From contig NZ_JASISY010000001.1 in the NCBI RefSeq assembly GCF_030063365.1, positions 186,001-250,000 on the forward strand: a stretch of 64,000 nt of DNA, written 5' to 3'. Positions 35,668 to 43,861 of this stretch are shown here, one piece after another. Position numbers and translations under genes: made by a program. The notes below the pieces were generated by a model. That model was not told the origin of the DNA. It saw nothing but the letters and a program-made list of their open reading frames with translations, and did no database searches. The first letter of the stretch is position 1; each line of letters opens with the position of its first letter. Origin of the DNA: Cryobacterium sp. PH29-G1 (GTDB lineage: Bacteria; Actinomycetota; Actinomycetes; Actinomycetales; Microbacteriaceae).

Positions 35668-37173
35668 CTACGACAGCACATCGCGCACGAGGTTATCGTT
35701 CTCGTGGTTCTGCATTCGGGAGAAGGCGAAACCACCGATCAACAGTGCGAATGGGAGGGCAACGAGTACCCAGCCGATCGCGCTCAGGCCCCAGGAGGTG
35801 GTGGTCGGGTCGACCCCGTCGGCCACGGTACCGGCGAGCAGCCCGAAGTGGCTCATCAGCAGGTATTCGCCGAGCAACAGGCCGACCGTCGCCAGTACCG
35901 GGGCGATGACCGTCTGGAAGATGTTTTCAGCGCCCTTATTGCGGTGGAAGTAGACGATGATGGCAATGCTCACCAGAATTTCGATGAGCACGATCGCGAT
36001 AACCGACAGGCCGCTGAACCAGTAGAACAGGTTGAGAATGGGGTCGAGTTGGAACACCGCAAACACCACGAGCACGATGCCGGTGATGACCGAGGTGACG
36101 ATGGACGCCGTGCTCGGTGCGCCACGGTCGTTGACCGTGCTGAGCGGCCGGGGCAGCGCACCGCCACGACCCAGCGCGAACAGGTAGCGGCCGGCCGCAT
36201 TCTGAAAGGCCAGCAGCCCGGCGAACAGGCTCGACAGAACGAGAATACTCATGACCGTCGCCATCCATGGGCCGACATACTGGGTGGCCAGCGCGAACAA
36301 CACCGCGGCAGGGTCGGCCAAGGGGACGCCCGCGACCGTCGACAATTCGACGGTCTGCTCGACCACCCTCGACGCGCCCATTCCGGTCACCATCGCGAAA
36401 GCGGTCAGGCCGAACAATACGGTGATGACGACGACGGCGAGGTAGGTGGCGCGGGGTACTACAGTCTTCGGATCTTTTGATTCTTCACCGTAGATGGCGG
36501 TGGCTTCGAAGCCGATGAATGAGGCAAAGGCGAATGCGAAGGCGATTCCGGCCGAACCGGCCAGGCCCCCGGCGACAATGGCGGCGGGGTTGAACGAGGC
36601 CCAGAAGTTGATGCCTTCCGGTCCGCCGTCGATCAGAATGGCAATCGCCGTGACTACCAGTGCGGTCAGTTCCAGCAGCATGAGCACGCCGAGCACCTTG
36701 GCCCCGACGTCCACGCTGAGCAGGCTGAGCAGTGTCACCACACCCCAGGACAGGATCGACCAGGCCCACCAGGGGAGTACGCCGACCTGACCAGCCATCA
36801 GGGCGCCGAAGAATCCATAGATGGCCAGCTGGATGGACAGATAGGCCAGAATTGACACAAACGCCGACGCGGTGCCGAGATGACGGCCGAGACCGCGTCC
36901 GATGTAGGCGAAGAAGGCGCCGGCGTTGGTGACGCGCTGGCTCATGGCAGCGTAGCCGACGCTGAATACCAGCAGGGTGAGCCCGACGACCACGTAGGCA
37001 CCGGGCGCTGCCGCACCGTTGCCGAGCACGATCGCCACCGGCACCGCACCCGTCATACCGACGAGGGGAGCGGCTGCCGCGACGACGAAGAAGACGATAC
37101 CGATCACGCCGAGCCGGCCCTTATGAAGGACCGTTTCTTGTGTTGGCGTCGAATTGCGGATGGTCTGGGTCAT
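35668..37173 (-). CDS. APC-family amino acid/amine permease
   Basis: This 501-residue membrane protein has 12 hydrophobic segments, beginning LGVIGIVFFVVAAAAPLVGMTGAVPVA (short key part VVAAAAPLVGMTG), with conserved APC features IGRGLGRHLG and GFEATAIYGEESKDPKTVVPRAT (key part GEESKDPKTVVPRAT). It is most like actinobacterial APC permeases linked to amidohydrolases. It forms a unit with the downstream amidohydrolase and is preceded on the same strand by an AraC regulator. Confidence 0.9.
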   Translation of the reverse strand: MTQTIRNSTPTQETVLHKGRLGVIGIVFFVVAAAAPLVGMTGAVPVAIVLGNGAAAPGAYVVVGLTLLVFSVGYAAMSQRVTNAGAFFAYIGRGLGRHLGTASAFVSILAYLSIQLAIYGFFGALMAGQVGVLPWWAWSILSWGVVTLLSLLSVDVGAKVLGVLMLLELTALVVTAIAILIDGGPEGINFWASFNPAAIVAGGLAGSAGIAFAFAFASFIGFEATAIYGEESKDPKTVVPRATYLAVVVITVLFGLTAFAMVTGMGASRVVEQTVELSTVAGVPLADPAAVLFALATQYVGPWMATVMSILVLSSLFAGLLAFQNAAGRYLFALGRGGALPRPLSTVNDRGAPSTASIVTSVITGIVLVVFAVFQLDPILNLFYWFSGLSVIAIVLIEILVSIAIIVYFHRNKGAENIFQTVIAPVLATVGLLLGEYLLMSHFGLLAGTVADGVDPTTTSWGLSAIGWVLVALPFALLIGGFAFSRMQNHENDNLVRDVLS

Positions 37174-37423
37174 GATTACTCCTCGTCGAGTAAGAGGTCA
37201 GTTGCGGCCGTGCGGGCGGCTGAATTACACAGCGGATGCTGCGGCATCCGTTTTAGGTGTGTCTCACATCGTGGCAACCTCTGGGCTAAACGGGTTGCCA
37301 TCGGCGGCACCGCAGTTGTCGAATGGTGCATGCTGTGCGTTTTTGCTGTGCAGCGCCGTGCACCGCGGCGCGTCGAACGGGGCACGCGGCTCGACGCGCA
37401 TCGGCTGCAGTGCACGAACCCGG
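37174..37423. promoter_or_regulatory. 250-bp control region of the permease gene
   Basis: No gene is visible here. The minus-strand promoter of the permease must lie in it; a ribosome site (GAGGAG) is next to the permease start at 37174-37185. TGC-containing short repeats (GTGCATGC, TGTGCG, TGTGCAG, GTGCAC) occur near 37326-37365 and could be AraC-type half-sites, but I cannot define an operator. Confidence 0.35.
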
Positions 37424-38464
37424 TTAGGCGCGGCGGTACGTGCTCGGCGTCTCGCCGAAGGCCGCACGAAAGATGCGGCTGAAGTGCGCGGCGTCGACGA
37501 AACCCCAACGGGCGGCGATGGTGCCGACCGAGCGGCTTTCGAGGATAGGGTCGCGCAGGTCGCGGCGGCAGTGCTCCAGGCGTCGGGTGCGGATCCAGCT
37601 CGCCACCGTGGTGTCGGCCTCGTGGAACACGTTGTGCAGGTGGCGCGTCGAGATGAAGTGCGCAGCGGCGATGCTCGCCGGGCACAACTCGGGGTCACCC
37701 AAATGCCCATCAACATAGGAGCGGATGCGCCCCAGCAGGTCGCCGTGCACCCCCGCTTCCGGGTCGCGGCGCAGGTTCAACTCGCTCTCGAACATGGTCG
37801 CGATGAGATCGACGGCGTTATAGGCGAGGCGGTGTCCGCTCGCACCCGAGAGGACGTCGAGATTTTCGGCGAGCTGCACCATGAACGGGCTGATCAGCCG
37901 GCCCAGTCCCGCGTCGCCGGCCAATCGCACGGCGGTGAGCTGGCCGACTGAATCGGCCGGCAGGTCGAGGACGTCGTGCGGAAACATCAGTACGAGAGTG
38001 CGAAAATCTTCTTCAAAGGCGAGCGTGTACGGGCGGTTGGTGTCGTAGACGGCGAGGTCTCCCGGGCGCAGGGTTGCCTCCCGGTTGTCTTGCACGAGCA
38101 TGCCCGTGCCGGTCAGCTGCAGATTCAATTTGAAGTATTGCCGAGCGGATCCCGCGATCAGCGACGGGGTACGCAGAACCTGGTGACCGTTGGCCGTGAC
38201 CTCGACGATTGACAATTCGTCGAGCACGCGCGAGCGGAGGGTGCCATGAAAGCTGCGGGATTCGCTGCGTACTTCCAGGGGCACGAAGGACTGCGACACG
38301 AGCGTGCGCCACTGCGTGAACGAGTCGGCGACGGCGCACTGCACGGTATCGCCCGCTACGGTATCGCCCGCTGCGATATCGCTGGCTCCGGCCGCGCCGG
38401 TCGCCGGGGTGACGGTGGACCTGCGTGCGACGTCAGGGAACGAGTTTGCAGTCGTCATCGTCAC
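37424..38464 (-). CDS. AraC-family transcriptional regulator with AraC_binding_2-type sensor
   Basis: The 346-residue regulator has a sensor domain (about residues 45-225; LRPGDLAVYDTNRPYTLAF) and a C-terminal AraC DNA-binding domain (HFISTRHLHNVFHEADTTVASW through GFVDAAHFSRIFRAAFG). It is clearly related to the regulator at 10222, with the same SFVPL and PGD-AIYDT-RPY landmarks. GTG 38464 has AAGGAG six bases upstream; ATG 38458 is two codons further. Codons 30-41 are encoded by a short tandem DNA repeat (GTATCGCCCGCT units near 38345-38375), giving AGDTVAGDTV. It likely controls the permease/amidohydrolase unit. Confidence 0.88.
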   Translation of the reverse strand: MTMTTANSFPDVARRSTVTPATGAAGASDIAAGDTVAGDTVQCAVADSFTQWRTLVSQSFVPLEVRSESRSFHGTLRSRVLDELSIVEVTANGHQVLRTPSLIAGSARQYFKLNLQLTGTGMLVQDNREATLRPGDLAVYDTNRPYTLAFEEDFRTLVLMFPHDVLDLPADSVGQLTAVRLAGDAGLGRLISPFMVQLAENLDVLSGASGHRLAYNAVDLIATMFESELNLRRDPEAGVHGDLLGRIRSYVDGHLGDPELCPASIAAAHFISTRHLHNVFHEADTTVASWIRTRRLEHCRRDLRDPILESRSVGTIAARWGFVDAAHFSRIFRAAFGETPSTYRRA

Positions 38465-38856
38465 AAGCAGCTCCTTTGCCGGTTCGAGTGCGGCGACCAG
38501 ATTTGCCCGGGGAAAATCAGTGATCGTCTGCAGCTAATGTAGCCCGGGTCGTGCCGAATGTCATTCTTTTTTCGACACTCGTCGAAAAAAGGACTTGCCA
38601 AGACCCCTGTCCGCCGGCGGAATCTGCCGGCGCGCAGGCCATCGACAGCTACGCGAGGACGTCGAACCGCACTGAAGCTTTCGTGGTGTCGGTTGCCACG
38701 CGCACTTCCCCGCAGCCGGGGGAACTGAGTAGGAATCGGGTGCCCCACTCCCGACCGGGGCGCAAGGAGGTGTGCTGCCGGATTGCTCTTCAGCGCCCCA
38801 GGCCAGCGCCTGCTCCGATCCGTTCGGATCGAAGAGCGCAATGCGAAGGTTGCCGT
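38465..38856. other. 392-bp region with decayed coding traces, no intact gene
   Basis: The first 80 bp hold the promoter of the AraC gene. The rest has no open frame that looks like a gene. On the minus strand two protein-like stretches occur in different frames: HGNLRIALFDPNGSEQALAW (about 38780-38840) and EVRVATDTTKASVRFDVLA ending at a stop near 38655. They look like pieces of a gene broken by frameshifts. No family is recognised. Confidence 0.4.
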
Positions 38857-38935
38857 GCGCCGAGCACGACCTCCACGGGGCGACCGACGGTATCCGTGTC
38901 GGTGATGCTGGTGTGTTCCGTGTGCTGGCGTCAGC
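38857..38935 (-). pseudogene. TetR-regulator fragment abutting the HNH gene
   Basis: Bases 38857-38919 match 41053-41115, inside the intact TetR gene, at 57 of 63 positions, in the same orientation. The fragment can be read as [21 protein letters not shown] against [21 protein letters not shown] of the intact regulator. It has no start and lacks the DNA-binding domain. The two copies flank the DUF222/HNH gene, suggesting that this gene moved in with, or duplicated, neighbouring sequence. Confidence 0.7.
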
Positions 38936-40769
38936 CTGATTGGGCGTTGGGCTGGTGTTGTTCGGGGTGTTGTTCGTGGTGGAGTTCGAGCAGGAGGGGG
39001 TTTTTGCTGTGCAGGGCGATCGGTGTTTGGTGTGGGTCGATTGTTGCGGGTGGTTGCAGCCAGAACCGGCCGTGGTCGGCGATGATCTGCCAGCCTTCCT
39101 GGTGGAGTCGGCGGTGGCACGGTGCGCAGAGCAGGAGTCCGACGTCGATATCGGTGGTGCCGGAGTCGCGTACCCAGTGCTCGGCGTGGTGCACTTCGGA
39201 TCGGGAGGGTGGCATGTCGCAGTCCAGGAACATGCAGCCGCCGTCGCGCATGCCGATGGCCACGCGTTGGGCTTCGCTGAAGGTGCGTTGGCTGCGGCCG
39301 AGTTTGAGTGGATGCCCCGCCTCGTCCAGGAGTAGCCGGAGCTGGCCGGTGTTGCAGAGAATCTGCTGCACCGTTTCGAGGGAGATCGGGGCGGGGTTGC
39401 CCTCGAGGAAGCCGTGCCCTACCCGGGCCGGTGACGCCGGCACTGACGCCGGCACTGTCGCCGGCCCTGTCGCCGGCACTGACGCCGGCCCTGACGCCGG
39501 CCCTGACGACGGCACTGTCACTGGCTCTGACGACGCTGCCCCCGCGGCCGCGGCCGCAGTGGCAGCGCGCAACTCCGCTTCCGCGGTCGCGCCCGCTGCG
39601 CCGGCTGCGCCGGCTGCGCCGGCTGCGCCGGCTGCGCCGGCCGGGTCGGCCGGGTCGGCCGGGTCGGCCGGGTCGCGCTCGTCGGCCGGCACGAGTCCGG
39701 CGTTTTTCAGGTCGGTGTGGGTGACGATGACGCGCACTGCGGGGTGGCGTCCGCCATACATGCGGGTGGGGTCGGCGTCGGTGCCGGTTTTTAGCAGTGT
39801 GGTGAACGCGTCGGCGGCGATCTGGTCGACGGTGCGCGGGTCGTTCTTGATGCGTTCAGCCCAGGCCGCTTGCTCCGTGTCGACGAAGCGCACGCCGCCG
39901 CGGCGGGGACTGGTGAGGCAGTCGTAGGCGCTGAGCCAGTACTCGCCCTGCTCGGGCGCGAGCAGTCCGCTGAGCACGACCATGCCGTCGTGCCGGCGGA
40001 ACAGCGTGAATTTGGTGTCGTCGCGGGCCTGCTTCTCCCGCGCCCGAATACCGGCCTCGTCGAGGTGGTCGCGCAGTCGACGCGCCCGCCGGTACACCAG
40101 CTCCACGTTCAACCCGGTCACCTCCGGCACGAGCACCGACAGCGCATCGCGCAGGATTGGCGCGGACACGGCCTGATCAATATCGCCCAGCCCGCGCCGG
40201 AGGGCGTCGGCCTGATCGACCGTGAGGGTGCCGGCGGCAACGGCATGCACGATCGGCGCCTGCCACGGCACGTCGCCTAGATCCTTGGCGATACCCTCGG
40301 CGATCCCGTCGCCTCTGCCGTCGCCTATTCCGTCACCGGGACCGTCGGCTGGGCTGTTCGGACCGCCAGTATCCGTTCCACCACTAGCACCCGTCAGCGC
40401 GGCAGCCGCCTCGGCAGCCAGCTGGGCGGCCCGTTCCGCGGCATCCGTTTCAGCCATCAGCGTGCCCGACGCGACCAGCTTGACCGCTTCGCCGCGGCTG
40501 GAGCCGTTCACGTGCTGAATCATGGCCTCCGGCGACGCGAACCCCTGTCGTGCGGCCAGGCCTTCGCGGCCGAGCTCGGGCCGGGACCGGCGGGCGACGG
40601 TGCCGGCCATCCACGCCGCGAACACATCCAGCAGCCGCCGTGCCTCCGCCAACGACCGCTGGCCGCTGAGCACATCGGCCTCGGGCAGGGCGTCAAACGC
40701 CGCGCTGCAATCGCCGAGGGAGGCGACCCGGTCGGCCGCCCATCGAAGCTCATCAGCGAGGCTGTTCAT
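38931..40769 (-). CDS. DUF222 domain HNH endonuclease (13E12-type)
   Basis: The 612-residue protein has the N-terminal DUF222 region found in the actinobacterial 13E12 repeat family and a C-terminal HNH nuclease domain: CMFLDCDMPPSRSEVHHAEHW (key part SEVHHAEHW) and LLLCAPCHRRLHQEGW with two Cys-x-x-Cys-like pairs. Between them lies a low-complexity region (about residues 380-470) of PAD, GAA and VPA repeats encoded by DNA tandem repeats. Such genes exist in many copies in actinobacterial genomes and behave like selfish or mobile nuclease genes. ATG 40769 is chosen over 40817, which is followed by Gly/Trp-rich non-family sequence. Its 3' end touches a TetR gene fragment. Confidence 0.9.
   Translation of the reverse strand: MNSLADELRWAADRVASLGDCSAAFDALPEADVLSGQRSLAEARRLLDVFAAWMAGTVARRSRPELGREGLAARQGFASPEAMIQHVNGSSRGEAVKLVASGTLMAETDAAERAAQLAAEAAAALTGASGGTDTGGPNSPADGPGDGIGDGRGDGIAEGIAKDLGDVPWQAPIVHAVAAGTLTVDQADALRRGLGDIDQAVSAPILRDALSVLVPEVTGLNVELVYRRARRLRDHLDEAGIRAREKQARDDTKFTLFRRHDGMVVLSGLLAPEQGEYWLSAYDCLTSPRRGGVRFVDTEQAAWAERIKNDPRTVDQIAADAFTTLLKTGTDADPTRMYGGRHPAVRVIVTHTDLKNAGLVPADERDPADPADPADPAGAAGAAGAAGAAGAAGATAEAELRAATAAAAAGAASSEPVTVPSSGPASGPASVPATGPATVPASVPASPARVGHGFLEGNPAPISLETVQQILCNTGQLRLLLDEAGHPLKLGRSQRTFSEAQRVAIGMRDGGCMFLDCDMPPSRSEVHHAEHWVRDSGTTDIDVGLLLCAPCHRRLHQEGWQIIADHGRFWLQPPATIDPHQTPIALHSKNPLLLELHHEQHPEQHQPNAQSG
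39431..39530. repeat. 12-bp tandem repeats inside the HNH gene
   Basis: About eight degenerate copies of GCCGGCACTGAC/GCCGGCCCTGTC encode alternating Pro-Ala-Ser/Thr-Val/Gly units in the HNH protein linker. The unit length is a multiple of three, so copy-number change keeps the frame. Confidence 0.85.
39595..39675. repeat. 9-bp tandem repeats inside the HNH gene
   Basis: Five copies of GCTGCGCCG are followed by about four copies of GGCCGGGTC. On the minus strand they encode PAD and GAA triplets. The repeats are exact, which points to recent slippage. Confidence 0.88.
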
Positions 40770-40955
40770 ACCCCAATTCTCCCACCCACCACCGACAAAG
40801 CCGAGAAAAGCTCGCAATCTGTGGAGAAGAAACCGAACACACCCCCTGTGGAGAACCGGTGTTCTATCGGTCGAGGTGTGCTGGAGGCCAGAACCCGGAG
40901 CCGTGGCCCCCGAACCCTGAAGACCCGTGCCCCCGGGGCGTGAGGGCTCCGACAG

Positions 40956-41552
40956 CTAACTTCCGGTGGCCAGTAGGTGCAGGTATCCGTCCAGCTGCAG
41001 CACAAGAAGCTCGGGGGAGTGCTCGTCGGGGGAGAGCGAGGTAGTGATCTGGGCGCCGAGCACGACGTCCATGAGGTGACCGACGATATCCGTGTCGGTG
41101 ATGCTGGTGTGTACCTCGCCGGCGGCGCGCGCCTCGGCGACATGGCCGAGCAGTGCGAGCCGCCACTGCAACATCGACTCATTGTGCAGCTGCGCTTTGG
41201 CAGCGCTGTTAAGCGCCTTCTGCCAAAACGGAATCACGATGCGCGCCTCGCTGACTCGGGTCTCGTCGAGGGGTAAAATCTCGTGGCAGTAAGCGCGTAC
41301 GGCAGCCAGTCCGGTCAGTCCGGCGGTCGTGCGCGCGATGCGCAGGTTGGTCTGCCTGAACACATGGCCGAACGCGAAGGTCAGCAGATCGTCTTTGGTG
41401 CCGAAGTAGGGTTTGAGCGCGCCATTGGCGAATCCGGCCTCGGTCGCTATCTCGCGCAGGGTTGCCCCCTCGATGCCGTGGCGGGCGATGACGCGCCAGG
41501 TCGCATTGACCAGTTCAACGCGACGCTGGTCGTGATCGACGACTTTTGGCAT
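40956..41552 (-). CDS. TetR-family regulator (BetI-like), divergent from amine oxidase
   Basis: The 198-residue protein has an N-terminal TetR helix-turn-helix (residues 9-55; [32 protein letters not shown], key part [18 protein letters not shown]) and a BetI-like C-terminal ligand domain. It is divergent from the copper amine oxidase with a 157-bp gap that contains repeats fit to be its operator. It probably represses amine oxidase until an amine is present. Part of its coding sequence (41053-41115) is duplicated at 38857. Confidence 0.92.
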   Translation of the reverse strand: MPKVVDHDQRRVELVNATWRVIARHGIEGATLREIATEAGFANGALKPYFGTKDDLLTFAFGHVFRQTNLRIARTTAGLTGLAAVRAYCHEILPLDETRVSEARIVIPFWQKALNSAAKAQLHNESMLQWRLALLGHVAEARAAGEVHTSITDTDIVGHLMDVVLGAQITTSLSPDEHSPELLVLQLDGYLHLLATGS

Positions 41553-41569
41553 GGGCCCTCTTCTGCTGG

Positions 41570-41612
41570 CGAAACTTCAGCTTGCCAGAAAGTTTCGGCA
41601 AACGCTTGCCAG
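41570..41612. promoter_or_regulatory. operator candidates between tetR and amine oxidase genes
   Basis: CGAAACTT (41570-41577) and AAGTTTCG (41590-41597) form an inverted repeat with a 12-base spacer, and GCTTGCCAG occurs twice as direct repeats (41580-41588, 41604-41612). The second copy overlaps the -35 box of the amine oxidase promoter, as expected for TetR repression. Confidence 0.6.
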
Positions 41613-41635
41613 CAGCGGCATGAACCATTTATATT
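41606..41635 (+). promoter_or_regulatory. promoter of the copper amine oxidase gene
   Basis: TTGCCA (41606-41611), 18 bases, TATATT (41630-41635). This is one of the best sigma-70-type boxes in the window. The leader to ATG 41710 would be about 68 bases. Confidence 0.68.
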
Positions 41636-41709
41636 CTACAACCATAGGAAAAAACTCTCCCGGGGCCACACTGAGGTGGTCCTTGGCCGATATTTGGAAA
41701 AGAGAACCC

Positions 41710-43635
41710 ATGTCTCCCGCGCTCACCTCCGATACCGACACCGTGACCGCCTTCGCGCTACCCACCGCTGACGAACTCCACAAAGTGCGCACGATCCTGA
41801 CCGAGGCCGGTTTATTCGGCAACAGCATCCGTGTTGCCTACCTCGGGCTCCTCGACCCGCCGCGCGGTGCTGCCGGCGACACAGCTGATCGCCGCTTTCG
41901 CGTCTTCCTGCACGATGTTTCCGGCGCCGCCCCCACCGATGTGACCGTGTCGGTCACACGGTCCGTGGTCGAATCCAGCGTGACCCTCGACACCGCGCTC
42001 ACCGGTGAACTGCCCGTGCTTGAAGAGGAATTCGGTGCCGTCGAAGAGCTCCTCACGACGGATGCCCGTTGGCTGGCAGCCCTCGCCGCCCGCGGAATCG
42101 ACGTGGCCAACGTGCGCGTCGCGCCGCTCTCGGCCGGAGTGTTCGAGTACCCGAACGAGAAGGGGCACCGCATTCTTCGTGGCCTCGCCTTCGTGCAGAA
42201 CTTTCCCGAAGACAGCGCTTGGGCTCACCCCATCGATGGCCTCGTCGCCTACATCGACGTCGTCGCGCGCACCGTCGAGCAGGTGCTCGACTTCGGGGTC
42301 GTGCCGGTTCCGGCCGAACACGGCAATTACACCGACCCCACCCTCACCGGACCGATGCGTGAGACGCTCAAGCCGATCAGCATCACCCAGCCGGAGGGCG
42401 TGAGCTTCACCGTTACCGGCGGCAACCACATCGAGTGGGAGAATTGGAGCCTCGACGTGGGGTTCGACGTGCGCGAGGGCGTCGTGCTGCACAACATCGG
42501 CTTTCGTGATGGCGAAAAGACGCGGTCCATCATTCGACGCGCCTCGATCGCCGAGATGGTGGTGCCCTACGGCGACCCAGCCCCGGTGCGTTCCTGGCAG
42601 AACTACTTCGACACCGGTGAATACCTCGTGGGCCAGTACGCAAATTCGCTCGAGCTCGGCTGCGACTGCCTCGGTGAAATCACCTACCTGAGCCCGGTCG
42701 TCACCGACGGCTTCGGCAACCCGCGCGAGATTCGCAACGGAATCTGCATGCACGAAGAGGACTGGAGCATCCTCGCCAAGCACAGTGACCTCTGGAGCGG
42801 CATCGAGTACACCCGTCGCAACCGCCGTTTTGTGATCTCGTTCTTCACCACGGTCGGCAATTACGATTACGGCTTCTACTGGTACCTCTACCTCGACGGC
42901 ACCATCGAATTCGAGGCCAAGGCCACCGGCGTCGTCTTCACGAGCGCCTACGCCGGCAAGGGGTACCCCTACGCCTCCGAAATCGCCCCCGGACTCGGCG
43001 CACCCTTTCACCAGCACCTGTTCAGCGCCCGCCTCGATATGGCCCTCGACGGTGACACCAACCGGGTCGAAGAGGAAGACGTCGTGCGCGTACCGATGGG
43101 CCCCGGCAACGAGCGCGGCAACGCCTTCACCCGCCAGCGCACGCTGCTCGCCACCGAGGCAGAGGGCGTCAGGCAAGCGGATACCTCCATCGGTCGCACC
43201 TGGCACGTCTCCAACCCCAATTCCCTCAACCGCCTCGGCGAACCGGTGGCCTACAAACTGCACCCGCAGGGCCTGCCCATGCTGCTCGCTGACCCCGAGT
43301 CGTCGGTGGCTCAGCGTGCAGCTTTCGCCACGAAGGGCCTCTGGGTCACCCGTTTCGCCGAAGACGAGCGCTATCCCACCGGCGACTTCGTCAACCAGCA
43401 CTCCGGTGGCGCCGGACTGCCGGCCTTCATCGCCGCGAATCGCGACATCGACGGCGAAGACATCGTGCTCTGGCACACCTTTGGCCTCACCCACTTTCCG
43501 CGGGTCGAAGACTGGCCGATCATGCCCGTCGACACGGTGGGCTTCAAACTGCGCCCCGACGGTTTCTTCGACCGCAGTCCGGTACTCGACGTGCCCGCCA
43601 GCGTCCCCCCGGCATCCGGCGGCCACTGCCACTGA
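41710..43635 (+). CDS. copper-containing primary-amine oxidase
   Basis: The enzyme oxidises primary amines (such as phenethylamine, tyramine or histamine) to aldehydes, with H2O2 and ammonia. The 641-residue protein matches the Arthrobacter globiformis type in length. The topaquinone precursor Tyr385 lies in [11 protein letters not shown], and the catalytic base candidate Asp301 lies in YFDTGEY, 84 residues earlier, the spacing found in the Arthrobacter enzyme. The copper HxH is in [13 protein letters not shown] (about 436-438) and the third His near the C-terminus in [14 protein letters not shown]. No signal peptide is seen, so it is cytosolic. ATG 41710 is chosen over upstream in-frame codons that overlap the promoter. 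Confidence 0.95.
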   Translation: MSPALTSDTDTVTAFALPTADELHKVRTILTEAGLFGNSIRVAYLGLLDPPRGAAGDTADRRFRVFLHDVSGAAPTDVTVSVTRSVVESSVTLDTALTGELPVLEEEFGAVEELLTTDARWLAALAARGIDVANVRVAPLSAGVFEYPNEKGHRILRGLAFVQNFPEDSAWAHPIDGLVAYIDVVARTVEQVLDFGVVPVPAEHGNYTDPTLTGPMRETLKPISITQPEGVSFTVTGGNHIEWENWSLDVGFDVREGVVLHNIGFRDGEKTRSIIRRASIAEMVVPYGDPAPVRSWQNYFDTGEYLVGQYANSLELGCDCLGEITYLSPVVTDGFGNPREIRNGICMHEEDWSILAKHSDLWSGIEYTRRNRRFVISFFTTVGNYDYGFYWYLYLDGTIEFEAKATGVVFTSAYAGKGYPYASEIAPGLGAPFHQHLFSARLDMALDGDTNRVEEEDVVRVPMGPGNERGNAFTRQRTLLATEAEGVRQADTSIGRTWHVSNPNSLNRLGEPVAYKLHPQGLPMLLADPESSVAQRAAFATKGLWVTRFAEDERYPTGDFVNQHSGGAGLPAFIAANRDIDGEDIVLWHTFGLTHFPRVEDWPIMPVDTVGFKLRPDGFFDRSPVLDVPASVPPASGGHCH

Positions 43636-43707
43636 CCGCTCGGCGCGCTGACACAGCCTCACGCCCAGTCGTCTTCGTTGGCCCCCGGGCGTGAGGTTCT
43701 GCGCTTT

Positions 43708-43773
43708 CCGGGCCCGGGCCCGGAAAGTGGGCCCGTGATAGATCATGGGCCCACTTTCCGAAGGTGGGCCCAG
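43708..43773. repeat. GC-rich palindromic intergenic repeat, copy E
   Basis: CCGGGCCCGGGCCCGG (43708-43723; the surrounding 22 bp are fully palindromic) is followed by an 18-bp hairpin with one G-T pair (about 43721-43758, core GTGGGCCC/GGGCCCAC, loop AG) and a third GTGGGCCCAG box at 43764-43773. It lies between the convergent amine oxidase and type VII-like cassette, 73 bp after the amine oxidase stop. Confidence 0.85.
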
Positions 43774-43861
43774 ATCAGCGGATGCCGGGGCGCGCGGGCC
43801 AGCCGCGGCCATCCGTCGGTCGCGCCGGCCGCGGCCATCGACTATTCGCGCGAACCGGGGC

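Noticed and set aside
37255-37290. CRP-type site (TGTG..TCACA) upstream of the permease
   Set aside because: The two halves are only two bases apart rather than six, so the match is by chance.
39431-39675. CRISPR-like regular repeats
   Set aside because: The units are 9 and 12 bp, contiguous without spacers, and keep the frame of the HNH protein; they are coding tandem repeats.
41812-43812. 666-codon open frame on the minus strand
   Set aside because: It is antisense to the copper amine oxidase, and its translation is Gly/Arg/His/Val-rich without any domain. Such long antisense frames are common in GC-rich DNA.
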